Positions 19,965 to 28,263 of a DNA stretch of 64,000 bases are shown piece by piece; position 1 is the stretch's first letter, and every line of letters begins with the position of its first letter. The notes under the pieces were generated by a model that worked only from the letters and a program-made list of their open reading frames with translations, ran no database searches and had not been told where the DNA came from. Source of the stretch: CAYOZL01 sp964408435 (GTDB taxonomy: Bacteria; Bdellovibrionota_C; UBA2361; SZUA-149; CAYOZL01); the NCBI GenBank assembly GCA_964408435.1, contig CAYOZL010000002.1, positions 1 through 64,000 of the forward strand. The letters are read 5' to 3'. A program made the translations under genes and the position numbers.

Positions 19965-20893
19965 TGTATAAAATGAAATAGATCATTAGACAAATTCTTA
20001 TCAATAGAGGAATTGATTACTTTTTTTGAATTTTCTTTTAGTTCTAATAGTTTTTTCTGATGGGCATTTAGCAAACCCTCGATCTTTGATTCAAGTATTA
20101 ATTCTAAATGCTTAGCAATGTCTTTTTCTAAGTGATTTTTTGATTCTTTTAGTATCTCATCTTTTAAAACTTTAACTTTATCTGATTCTTTATCTAGAGC
20201 TTCAATTGTTTTCTCAATTATTTGACTACTATTTAATCCTCTTTTAACATTAATTTGATTTAAGAAATCTTTTTCTTGAAATATTACTGGTCTTAAATTT
20301 TCCAATGCTCTAATTGTTTTTAAATCAATTTTTTCTAAGCAAACACTAATTTCATTACCTGTTTCGTTTAATTCAGGATACTCAGAGTTTAGACTTATTG
20401 GATAGTTGATACTTAAGTCATAGCTAGTAAAATTATTAATTCCAATAACATTCCCCTTAGTAAGATTTGTATAGTAGATTGGGAATATCTTTTTGTAGAT
20501 ATCTAAAGACCAACCTAGCATATGGTAGTTACCAACATTTATGTCTAAATTTTTAAAATATTTTTCTAGTAATTCTTTATATACAATTCCATTAGTGTGG
20601 TGAGACAGTGAGTTAAATAATAAATTATTAAGAGTATTTGAGAAAAGTATTTTAATACCAGGATAATAACTAGAGAGCTCAAATGAAAAATTAGAATCCA
20701 ACTCGTCTTCTATTAAAAAAATACAAAAATCAAACATTTTTGCATTAAAATATTGATATGTCTTTTGGTTAAATATTGAAATATTTAGATTTAAATGTTT
20801 AGCAAGCTTGTTTGTAAAGTTATTTGATAAAGATTCAGTATTTGAGTTTGAAAACCAAGCTACCTTTAAAGTAGAGTTTTTTAAGCTTTCCAA
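19961..20893 (-). CDS. unknown protein coupled to a glycosyltransferase
   Basis: A 310-aa protein I do not recognise. The N-terminal ~230 residues have alternating strand and helix predictions (LKVAWFSNSNTES, MFDFCIFLIEDEL, GIKILFSNTL) resembling the acceptor half of a GT-B glycosyltransferase, but no donor-binding motifs are visible. The last ~70 residues are charged and helical (coiled-coil-like, KVKVLKDEILKESKNHLEK). No signal peptide. It shares a 4-bp stop/start overlap with the next glycosyltransferase and lies 5 bp after the membrane protein gene, so all three are probably one operon. Confidence 0.7.
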   Translation of the reverse strand: MESLKNSTLKVAWFSNSNTESLSNNFTNKLAKHLNLNISIFNQKTYQYFNAKMFDFCIFLIEDELDSNFSFELSSYYPGIKILFSNTLNNLLFNSLSHHTNGIVYKELLEKYFKNLDINVGNYHMLGWSLDIYKKIFPIYYTNLTKGNVIGINNFTSYDLSINYPISLNSEYPELNETGNEISVCLEKIDLKTIRALENLRPVIFQEKDFLNQINVKRGLNSSQIIEKTIEALDKESDKVKVLKDEILKESKNHLEKDIAKHLELILESKIEGLLNAHQKKLLELKENSKKVINSSIDKNLSNDLFHFIH

Positions 20894-20898
20894 AATTT

Positions 20899-22119
20899 TT
20901 AACCCAAATCTAAACTTAAGTCTTCATCAAACTCTAATTCTTCAGTATTAGAATTTGATTCCTTATTGCTGTAATCTGTTTGTTGTTGTTTGAAAGTTTT
21001 TTTAAATCGTGTACTTATTTTTTTATATCCAAAATATAGTAATCCAAATAAAACTAATACCCAACCAAAACTAAAAGAGCTTTTTCTCTTATTCTCTGTG
21101 CCTGTGTCTAAACTTCTATTTACAAAAGACTCTTTTTCCTCAACTTTAAGCATAGCTCTTTGCTGTCCTGTCTGTTCTTCGCTTTTAAACTCAGACTCAG
21201 CCATAACTTCTTTATCGTTTCTTTGTGTACCTAATTTGTTACTAGCTTTGTTATTAAGAGTTTTATAATACTTACTCTTAGGATTAATTTTACTTAAATA
21301 AAAATCATATTTTTCTTTATTTTCAATATTATCTAATAAGTAAGTTACTGTTGTGTATTCTAAATATTTATTGAGTCCGGTATCAGTAGATATTCTTTGA
21401 TATGACTCAAGAAATTTTTCTTCTGCCAATACCCTAATTGATGCTGGTGCTTTTACTAACTGTAGAAAGAGCATTTTAACATCACCTCTAATCTCATCTG
21501 TTATTTCTGTTTGAGCCAAAAGTGAAAATGCACCTGAAAGATCATTTTTATTATTTTCTCTAAAATCCAAAAAAAGTTTTGTGTTGTTAGCAGTTTTTTG
21601 CTCTCTATAGTAATGAACGAAAACTTCATCATCTAATATATTAGAATATTCATAATCTGCTGAAGTCATTGCAAGTGGAGTTATAATATTCTCAATAGAT
21701 TTTATTTTTTTGCTTTCACTTAAGAGTTTTTTAGAAGTATTTATGTAATTTCCAAGTTCTAAATCTACAGTTCTAAGTCTCTTAATGTAGTTTTGATCTA
21801 TATTATTAATATTGTTTAATAAATATCTCTTAACAGTTTTTCTATTTGAAATATTTATATAATCACTACTAGAGCTAGCATTTGTAATTTTTCTTAAAGA
21901 ATTCAGATCACCTTCTCTTACGCTTTTTTCAATTAGCATCGGATTAATAGAAGTATATGATTTAGTCTGTATATCTTGTGTATTTATTTGTGCTGCTTTT
22001 TTAATATCTGAATTTAAGACTAAACTAGCAGTTGAATCAGTACCTACGTATATTATTAATGCGAATAGAGTAGCAGTAAATAGTGTTGTTATACTTATCC
22101 AGGTTAAAAAGCTTTTCAT
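20899..22119 (-). CDS. unknown bitopic membrane protein
   Basis: A 406-aa protein with an N-terminal membrane helix (residues 4-25, FLTWISITTLFTATLFALII) and a second near the C-terminus (about 350-365, FGWVLVLFGLLYFGY), followed by a short basic and then acidic cytoplasmic tail ending EELEFDEDLSLDLG. The ~320-residue segment between them is mainly helical and probably periplasmic. There are no cysteines or catalytic motifs I recognise. It heads the run that continues with the unknown 310-aa gene and the glycosyltransferase, which hints at an envelope role. Confidence 0.7.
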   Translation of the reverse strand: MKSFLTWISITTLFTATLFALIIYVGTDSTASLVLNSDIKKAAQINTQDIQTKSYTSINPMLIEKSVREGDLNSLRKITNASSSSDYINISNRKTVKRYLLNNINNIDQNYIKRLRTVDLELGNYINTSKKLLSESKKIKSIENIITPLAMTSADYEYSNILDDEVFVHYYREQKTANNTKLFLDFRENNKNDLSGAFSLLAQTEITDEIRGDVKMLFLQLVKAPASIRVLAEEKFLESYQRISTDTGLNKYLEYTTVTYLLDNIENKEKYDFYLSKINPKSKYYKTLNNKASNKLGTQRNDKEVMAESEFKSEEQTGQQRAMLKVEEKESFVNRSLDTGTENKRKSSFSFGWVLVLFGLLYFGYKKISTRFKKTFKQQQTDYSNKESNSNTEELEFDEDLSLDLG

Positions 22120-22199
22120 CTTTTTGATCTAATTGATTTTTGATTAAATATATCGAAAAACTAGTTTTTAGTCAATTAAAGTAAGTAATTCCGAGCAGG

Positions 22200-23438
22200 T
22201 TAGTTAACAAGTAGGTTTCTATGAACGACACCACTTTGGTCTGTAGTAAGGATGTTTTGTGGCACTCCAGGAATTGGGAATGGAAACATTAAGTTAGATA
22301 TCAAACCGGATGAAGAACAACTAGCTAAACTATCACATTGAATGGTATCACCTAAGGGGTCAAATACATCGAATTCACTTTCTACAGGGTGAAATAAGCC
22401 TAAATAGTGGCCAGATTCGTGCGCAATTGTCTCAGCTAATATGCTTAGTTCTAAATTAGATAAAAGCCCATCAGGCCCTTGATGCTCAGAAAGACTGACT
22501 CCAACTGCAGAAAAATCTGTAAGAATTGCTGGACCAGGAATAGAGCTTGCGACACCAAACACTGATTCTAAAGTATTAGCACCAGTTGTATTTGAATCTG
22601 AAGAAATAAAATCTGCGACATATACATTTAGTGCTATAGGATCTGAAGTAGATACAAAGCCCTGATTAGCAAAAAAATTAGAACCAGATATCGGATTAGG
22701 TAATACTCCAGTTGTGCTAGGTACATTAAAAACTGAAAGATCTATTAAAAGACTGATTTGACTAAAGATAGCCCTTGTTTGGTCCATAGCTTGTTGTATT
22801 TCTAAAGAACTATTTTGTGCAGCATCGCCAACTAGAAATAAATTAACTGCCACAGTTCCTGAACTAAAACTAGTGTCGTTTTTTGCAATTACTGTTGCAG
22901 TAACATTGCCACTTGTATTATCTCCAATAAAGGCTAGTTGATTATAAGTACCTGAAAAAACTCCTGGGTCTTCATCGTTAGTTTGATAGTTAAGAGTGTT
23001 AACTTCAGGACCAAAAATTAAAGCAAAAGTAGTTAGTTCTTCATCAGCATTTGGAACAATTTCATTATTATTAGGATCAAATAAGGCAACAGTAGCAATT
23101 CCATTACCAGGGTCTTGAAGTATAACTTGAAAAGCATTAAGCGTTGATAGATTTAAATTTAAGGATAAAAAATTAGTATTAGAAAAAGGTATGTTTACCT
23201 GTTCTATACCAAAGCCATTCGAGGCATCAACGTTAATACTACTAGTAATAACATCAAAGCCATCTATTGAATCGACGACTGTATCAGTCGTGTTATCTCC
23301 AGCTATAATTCCATCGCTATTATCATCAGTAGTGTTAGTTCCTGAGACACCACTAGATACTCCAGTAGAGCCGTTACCACCACTGGTGCAGGATATAATA
23401 CTTAGAGATACTAAAAATATGAGGGCTAAATTTTTCAT
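22200..23438 (-). CDS. lipoprotein zinc metalloprotease (metzincin motif)
   Basis: A 412-aa exported protein. The N-terminus is a lipoprotein signal (LALIFLVSLSIISC, lipobox Cys at about 17), then a Gly/Ser/Thr/Asp-rich linker. Residues about 60-200 look like a beta-sandwich domain. Near residue 340 the zinc site ETIAHESGHYLGLFH fits HExxHxxGxxH; downstream SNLMFPFP may be the Met-turn. A pair of cysteines (CDSLASC) follows the zinc site. It is the second secreted metzincin in the window. A lipid anchor at a periplasmic or outer surface is inferred. No close family named. Confidence 0.8.
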   Translation of the reverse strand: MKNLALIFLVSLSIISCTSGGNGSTGVSSGVSGTNTTDDNSDGIIAGDNTTDTVVDSIDGFDVITSSINVDASNGFGIEQVNIPFSNTNFLSLNLNLSTLNAFQVILQDPGNGIATVALFDPNNNEIVPNADEELTTFALIFGPEVNTLNYQTNDEDPGVFSGTYNQLAFIGDNTSGNVTATVIAKNDTSFSSGTVAVNLFLVGDAAQNSSLEIQQAMDQTRAIFSQISLLIDLSVFNVPSTTGVLPNPISGSNFFANQGFVSTSDPIALNVYVADFISSDSNTTGANTLESVFGVASSIPGPAILTDFSAVGVSLSEHQGPDGLLSNLELSILAETIAHESGHYLGLFHPVESEFDVFDPLGDTIQCDSLASCSSSGLISNLMFPFPIPGVPQNILTTDQSGVVHRNLLVN

Positions 23439-23440
23439 GG

Positions 23441-23473
23441 TTAAGGGTAGCTTATTGATAAACTACCCTTTAA
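23441..23473. terminator. hairpin between the HU-like gene and the lipoprotein metalloprotease gene
   Basis: Inverted repeat TTAAGGGTAG / CTACCCTTTAA with a 12-nt loop. It lies 16 bp after the HU-like stop and ends 3 bp before the lipoprotein ATG. It lacks a long T-tract on the minus strand, so it could be a weak terminator or a leader structure that limits read-through into the metalloprotease gene. Confidence 0.45.
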
Positions 23474-23488
23474 GCTTTATATAAATTA

Positions 23489-24208
23489 TTATAATACTGC
23501 TTCTTTCAAAGCTTTATTAGGGCTAAATTTAACTCTTTTTCTAGCAGAAATTCTAATAACTTCTCTAGTTAAAGGATTAATTCCCATTCTAGCCTTACTC
23601 TTTCTTACGTACATCTTACCTAAGTTTGGTAAAGGTACTCGATATCCGCTCTTTAAAGACTCATGAATAATTCCAACAAAAGATGCATAGAATTCTTTAG
23701 CATTCTTCTTTGATGTGAAACCAACATAAGAAACTAAATTGTCATACAGCTCAGATTGCGAATACTTATTAGTAGCTGAGTTCTTAGGCTTACTAAGCAC
23801 TTTTTTACTCGGCGCTAAATAAGTAGGCTTTTTAACAACTACTTTAGCTACTTTTTTAACTGCTTTTTTCTTAGCCTTCTTCTTAGCAGGCTTTTTCTTT
23901 GCTACTTTTTTCTTAGTAACTTTCTTTTTAGCCTTCTTTTTAGTTACCTTCTTCTTAGTTGTTTTCTTTTTTGTAGCTTTCTTTTTAACTACCTTTTTCT
24001 TAGTAGCTTTTTTCTTAGCTACTTTCTTCTTAGTAACTTTCTTTTTAGCAGTCTTTTTCTTAGCTGCAGCTTTTTTCTTTACTGGCTTTTTTTTCGTAGT
24101 TTTCTTCTTTGTAGCTTTTTTCTTTGTTACTTTCTTTTTAACTACTTTTTTCTTAGTAGCTTTTTTCTTAGCTGGTTTCTTTTTTGTTGTTTTCTTTTTA
24201 GTTGCCAA
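23489..24208 (-). CDS. histone-H1-like Lys-rich protein with C-terminal HU/IHF domain
   Basis: Predicted nucleoid protein. Residues 1 to about 135 are KKxTKKKxxKKK-type repeats of Lys, Ala, Thr and Val, like the tails of histone H1 homologues. Residues about 150-239 form an HU/IHF-type domain: YSQSELYDNLVSYVGF, FVGIIHESLKSGYRVPLPNLGKM (the beta-arm entry), and RMGINPLTREVIRISARKRVKF (HU signature GRNPxTxxxxxI-like), ending FSPNKALKEAV. I place the start at the TTG at 24208, which has GGAGG 8 nt upstream; a TTG 15 bp earlier would lie on the Shine-Dalgarno itself. 239 aa, monocistronic. Confidence 0.92.
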   Translation of the reverse strand: MATKKKTTKKKPAKKKATKKKVVKKKVTKKKATKKKTTKKKPVKKKAAAKKKTAKKKVTKKKVAKKKATKKKVVKKKATKKKTTKKKVTKKKAKKKVTKKKVAKKKPAKKKAKKKAVKKVAKVVVKKPTYLAPSKKVLSKPKNSATNKYSQSELYDNLVSYVGFTSKKNAKEFYASFVGIIHESLKSGYRVPLPNLGKMYVRKSKARMGINPLTREVIRISARKRVKFSPNKALKEAVL

Positions 24209-24308
24209 TTTAATTTCCTCCAAAATACATGTTAAAAATAAACTTAAATAAAACTACTTCCCTAATTTATTTAGATTGTAAAACGTAAAACATTGATTAG
24301 CTTATAAA

Positions 24309-24320
24309 GTGTTTAAACAC
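24309..24320. promoter_or_regulatory. 12-bp palindrome upstream of the HU-like gene
   Basis: Perfect palindrome GTGTTTAAACAC about 100 bp upstream of the HU-like start codon. A dimeric regulator could bind here. No clear -35/-10 pair could be placed around it with confidence. Confidence 0.25.
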
Positions 24321-24401
24321 GTTAAAAACTAATTACTAATACTACCGCTACTTGTTATAGAATTATTGGTCAAGAAAAATCAATAAAAAAAAGTGAATTT
24401 A

Positions 24402-25643
24402 TTAAACTATCTTTTTGCTCTTTTTGCTCTTCGTTTTTTCTATTAGCTCTGAATCAATTTCTTTATTAGATAAAAGTCTTAGATATTGTTCATAATCATT
24501 GGTTACTTTAAGCCAAGAATATTGCTTCTGAGCTCTTAAATAAGCTGATTTTCTAAGTTTTAAGATTCCTTCTTTATTTATAATTATATCAGCAATCTTA
24601 TTTTTTAAATCACTGATATCATTAAAACTATAAGCTATTCCAGTGCCAGATAAAACTTCAATATTCTCAGGGGTAGAGTTAAATAATATACAATTAGCAA
24701 AACCCATTGCCTCAACTAATGCAGGATGAGTACCCCCTACTTCAGTTGCTTGAATATAGATTCTTGCATAGCTTTGAAGTAGTTCGTATCCTTTACCGTA
24801 TATCGCACCTGAAAAAATAATATTATTAGATTCGTATCTTTTTAAGCCTTTAATATAATCTTTAGAATACGGCGCATCACCAACAATTAGCAGTTTATAT
24901 TCAGATAATTCTTTATTTTCTTTTATAAGCTTATCATAGGCCTCTATAACCACATGAGCATTGTTCTCAGGTTCTAATCTGCTAACGAAAAGGATATACT
25001 TTCCTGGTATAATATCTAAGTCCTTAAAAATCTTTTGATTAGATCTACTTACAGTATTTTCTAAATCAAGAGTTTCTAGTTTTGAATTTAAAATATCTTT
25101 AGGTATCTCTCTACAACCATAAGGAATTACAATAGAACTTTGTTTATATTTTTCCTGGTAATACTCCCTAATTACTTCTGCATCAGAGATAAAAGAATTT
25201 GCAAATTTAACTGAGCAATACTCTCCTAGTAAATACCAGAGTTTACCAAACTTATTCCATTTAGCTCTTTTCCTCTCTATTCCGTCAACATTAACTACAA
25301 CAGGAGTTGAACTAAAGAGTTTGAAAAGTAGAAGTAGCGGACTGTTAGCACCATTACATAGTAAAATAACATCAACAGGGTTTTTTATTAAATCATAAAG
25401 AGATAAAAAACTATGAACTATGGTCTCAAAATACTTATGCTTAGGAGCTGGTAGTAATTTAAGTTCTACACCTTTATAAAACTTTTCATCAAAGTCTATT
25501 AAATGTTTTCTACCGTAAACTCTAACGGAATTACCTTTTTCGACAAGCCTAGTTGCTAATTCTTCTGCAAAGGTTTCAAAGCCACCATAACAAGCTGGTA
25601 TGCCTCTTGTTCCACAAATTGCTATTTTTAATCTTTCGCTCAT
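24402..25643 (-). CDS. glycosyltransferase with DUF1972-type N-terminus
   Basis: GT-B glycosyltransferase. The N-terminus ICGTRGIPACYGGFETFAEE is the hallmark of the DUF1972 acceptor domain, seen in rhamnosyltransferase-like proteins of exopolysaccharide loci. The donor half has YILFVSRLEPENNAHVVIEAY, LLIVGDAPYS, IIFSGAIYGKGYELLQSYA and the conserved Glu region ATEVGGTHPALVEAMG. 413 aa with a basic C-terminus (KTKSKKSKK). It is divergent from the GT2 gene at 25691. The sugar is unknown, though rhamnose is a common choice for the family. Confidence 0.88.
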   Translation of the reverse strand: MSERLKIAICGTRGIPACYGGFETFAEELATRLVEKGNSVRVYGRKHLIDFDEKFYKGVELKLLPAPKHKYFETIVHSFLSLYDLIKNPVDVILLCNGANSPLLLLFKLFSSTPVVVNVDGIERKRAKWNKFGKLWYLLGEYCSVKFANSFISDAEVIREYYQEKYKQSSIVIPYGCREIPKDILNSKLETLDLENTVSRSNQKIFKDLDIIPGKYILFVSRLEPENNAHVVIEAYDKLIKENKELSEYKLLIVGDAPYSKDYIKGLKRYESNNIIFSGAIYGKGYELLQSYARIYIQATEVGGTHPALVEAMGFANCILFNSTPENIEVLSGTGIAYSFNDISDLKNKIADIIINKEGILKLRKSAYLRAQKQYSWLKVTNDYEQYLRLLSNKEIDSELIEKTKSKKSKKIV

Positions 25644-25671
25644 CTAGTATAAAGTATTATTGTATATTAAC

Positions 25672-25677
25672 TATAAT
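25672..25677 (+). promoter_or_regulatory. candidate -10 box for a near-leaderless GT2 transcript
   Basis: TATAAT lies 13 bp before the TTG start of the GT2 gene in the short divergent gap. No Shine-Dalgarno is visible, so the mRNA may have almost no leader. No good -35 was found. Confidence 0.3.
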
Positions 25678-25690
25678 CTAATTTATAAAT

Positions 25691-27226
25691 TTGTCAGCTA
25701 ACAATACATTAATTTCAATAGTAATCCCTATATACAACCATGGAGATTACCTAAAACAGTCTATTGACTCTGTATTGAACAATTGTTCATACAGTTATGA
25801 GTTAATATTGGTTAATGATGGCTCGACTGACAATACCTCAAAGATACTAGACACTTACAAAGAACATCACTCTATCAAAATTATTGAACAGGATAATCAA
25901 GGGATTTCAAATGCTTTAAATAATGGATTTAATAACACTAAAGGTAAATTTATAACCTGGAGCTCTGCAGATAATCTATATAAAAATAACGCCTTAGATA
26001 AGCTAAGTGAATTCCTTACAAATAATCCTGATATTGACTTAGTTTACTCAGATGTAGAGTTAATTGACGAGAATTCAAAGAGTTTTAAAAATAGTAACTA
26101 CAGGGTTCAAAATCAAGATAAAAATAACACTTCAATTCTTAGATTACCTAGAGAAGTTGATACACTTAGTCTTTATTCTGATAATTTTATTAATGCATGC
26201 TTTTTATATAGGCGTTGGATTTTTGACCTTTTAGGAGGATATAAAAAAGAGTTTATAGGATTTGAGGATTATGAATATTGGTTAAGAGTACTAGCGGCAG
26301 GTAAAATTTCACATCTTAATACTAAAGATGTTTTATATAGTTATAGATTACATCAAGACACCTTAACTAATAATTTAAATCACCATGAACTACAAAATAA
26401 ACAAAAACATGTCGTTAAAGAGTATCAAGACATTATTTTAAATGACACTAATTTAGAATGCTCTAATAACAGTAGAAATATTCAAGAAGCTGATAATTTA
26501 GAGCTTACAAATTACCAGAACAAAGACTTAGAAGTTTTTTTAAAATCACTTCCTGCTACATACAATCCAAGTTTAGCAAAACAAATGGAAATAGAGATAC
26601 ATAAACAAATATATAAAACAGAACCAAGTATTGATTTTCCCAAAATTTTATCTAGAACAAATAATTCTGATTATAAATCAGTAGAACATAAGAATAATTC
26701 AAAGTTTAGTATCCTCTTAACCAATTTCATATCAGAATTAGAAATTGAATTATTAGCAAATATTATTAAAAAGAATGCTAAATCTACGTTTGTTGCTGTT
26801 TGTCTTGATGAAAATCAAAATAAACTTGCTAATGATCTAAACATAAAACTTGGAAGTAAGAATAGTAACTATAGAATAATTAATATTTCTGGATACAAGG
26901 GAGTAGAAACCTACCTAGAACAAGAAAAATATCTGCCTTTAGTATTTGCTTTATCAAATTCAGATGGTCTGATTGTACCATGTATAAATGATTTATTCTT
27001 TTTTTATAATATTTTATCGCTATGTTCTGTAACAAAGCTTAGTCCTATTCTTTTAAGTAACAATAAGTGTGATTTTAAAACTATTAATTATACAGACTTT
27101 AGTCCTAGTAAGTTCTTAGATATTAAGATTGAAAATTGGCATGAAAAAGTTAGCTCTAGTTCTTTAGAATCAAGAATATTTAAGATTAAGAATTTTTTAG
27201 AGACTAAGTTTTCTAAACAAAAGTAA
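25691..27226 (+). CDS. GT2-family glycosyltransferase with unknown C-terminal half
   Basis: Residues 1 to about 240 are a GT-A domain: IVIPIYNHGDYLKQSIDSVL, LVNDGSTDNTSKIL (nucleotide-binding Asp), a metal-binding acidic motif YSDVELID and FEDYEYWLRVLAAG (catalytic-base region), then SYRLHQDTLT. The remaining ~270 residues have no domain I recognise; they contain SILLTNFISELEIELLANII and could be a second degenerate transferase-like fold. Total 511 aa. The start is a TTG without a good ribosome-binding site. It stands alone on the plus strand, divergent from the DUF1972 glycosyltransferase. Confidence 0.85.
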   Translation: MSANNTLISIVIPIYNHGDYLKQSIDSVLNNCSYSYELILVNDGSTDNTSKILDTYKEHHSIKIIEQDNQGISNALNNGFNNTKGKFITWSSADNLYKNNALDKLSEFLTNNPDIDLVYSDVELIDENSKSFKNSNYRVQNQDKNNTSILRLPREVDTLSLYSDNFINACFLYRRWIFDLLGGYKKEFIGFEDYEYWLRVLAAGKISHLNTKDVLYSYRLHQDTLTNNLNHHELQNKQKHVVKEYQDIILNDTNLECSNNSRNIQEADNLELTNYQNKDLEVFLKSLPATYNPSLAKQMEIEIHKQIYKTEPSIDFPKILSRTNNSDYKSVEHKNNSKFSILLTNFISELEIELLANIIKKNAKSTFVAVCLDENQNKLANDLNIKLGSKNSNYRIINISGYKGVETYLEQEKYLPLVFALSNSDGLIVPCINDLFFFYNILSLCSVTKLSPILLSNNKCDFKTINYTDFSPSKFLDIKIENWHEKVSSSSLESRIFKIKNFLETKFSKQK

Positions 27227-27238
27227 TTTTTTATTATA

Positions 27239-27385
27239 TTACTTTTTACTATTTAATTTTATAAAAGCCATTATTCCTAGAACGCCTAGAACAATTACAG
27301 TTCTTGTGCCTTGATCGGCTTTCATCACCGCTACTAGGATAATACCTAAGCCTACTAATAGTCCCCAATGAAAGAATGAAAGCAT
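27239..27385 (-). CDS. 48-aa hydrophobic membrane peptide
   Basis: A short reading frame from the ATG at 27385 to TAA at 27239. It encodes two hydrophobic stretches (FFHWGLLVGLGIILVAVM and TVIVLGVLGIMAFI) separated by a polar turn KADQGTR, ending KLNSKK. This regular membrane-hairpin pattern, with a positive C-terminus, is hard to obtain by chance in non-coding AT-rich DNA. It lies 83 bp downstream of psd on the same strand and is probably the last gene of that operon. The ribosome-binding site is weak and the function is unknown. Confidence 0.55.
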   Translation of the reverse strand: MLSFFHWGLLVGLGIILVAVMKADQGTRTVIVLGVLGIMAFIKLNSKK

Positions 27386-27468
27386 AATTTTATATCTTAT
27401 ATTAAATTTCCTTTAATATAATAAAAATCAAGGTTATTGGAAAGCTAAATTAGTAGTAAAATTTATGA

Positions 27469-28248
27469 CTAAATTGCCTGCCCCATTTTTAAACGGCTAG
27501 TCTTCTCTAGCAGTTTTAAATCTAGAATATTTTTTTCAGTACATATTACTACCGTAGAGCCGAAATTAAATCGTGCAATTTCTTCAGCTTTATTTACACC
27601 AATGTCAACTTTAGTTGGCTTTATAGGATAGGGATTACGAAACAAGTTATTACCAAGTTTTAGTTTTAAGTAATTTAGATAAATTGAGCCTACATTTAGT
27701 GCGCCTACTTTGATCAATGCTAACTTTCCAAGATCTGGATTATCAATAAGGGTTACAATTCTTTCATTAGTTGAGAGTATGTAATTATTAGATTTTTTAG
27801 GATTCACAGTCTTTAATCTGCCTGGCTTACCTATCCATGAAATTATTTTACCATCTATTGGGCTATGAATTCTATGATAATCTTTAGGTGATAGATAGAT
27901 AGTTAAAAAATAGCCATCCTTAAAAATCCTTGATAAATCCTTGCTACATAAAAAAGCATCTAAATAATAACTAAAATTCTTAACTTTAATTTCATTATTA
28001 ATTTTTCCGAAATCAACTATGGTGCCATCAACTGGACTAACAACTCTTGAATTATCTATTTTCCTGTTTTTGACTTCTCTTGTAAAAAAATCCTGAAAAT
28101 TAGTAAACTCATCTATTGCTTTAGTAAAATCGCTAACATCTACATTATAAAATGAAATATAGAGATTAAATATTTTAGACCTTAAAGGTTTTGGAATTCT
28201 TATAGCAGTAATAAGACCAGTAAGATAACTAATTATTTTTAAAAACAT
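27469..28248 (-). CDS. psd: phosphatidylserine decarboxylase proenzyme
   Basis: Makes phosphatidylethanolamine from phosphatidylserine in the inner membrane. The autocleavage site is the FGST motif in ARFNFGSTVVI near the C-terminus, which generates the pyruvoyl group on the serine. The histidine motif YHRIHSPIDGKI and the VSPVDGTI segment are also in place. 259 aa fits the family, with an N-terminal hydrophobic segment for membrane association. It lies 15 bp downstream of the Cys-rich solenoid gene, in the amgK-murU operon. Confidence 0.95.
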   Translation of the reverse strand: MFLKIISYLTGLITAIRIPKPLRSKIFNLYISFYNVDVSDFTKAIDEFTNFQDFFTREVKNRKIDNSRVVSPVDGTIVDFGKINNEIKVKNFSYYLDAFLCSKDLSRIFKDGYFLTIYLSPKDYHRIHSPIDGKIISWIGKPGRLKTVNPKKSNNYILSTNERIVTLIDNPDLGKLALIKVGALNVGSIYLNYLKLKLGNNLFRNPYPIKPTKVDIGVNKAEEIARFNFGSTVVICTEKNILDLKLLEKTSRLKMGQAI

Positions 28249-28263
28249 GAGACTCTAAGTTTT

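Noticed and set aside
23500..24200. The Lys-rich repeat region read as a separate small gene or CRISPR-like repeat
   Set aside because: It is in frame with the HU domain, and its DNA repetition follows from the repeated Lys codons.
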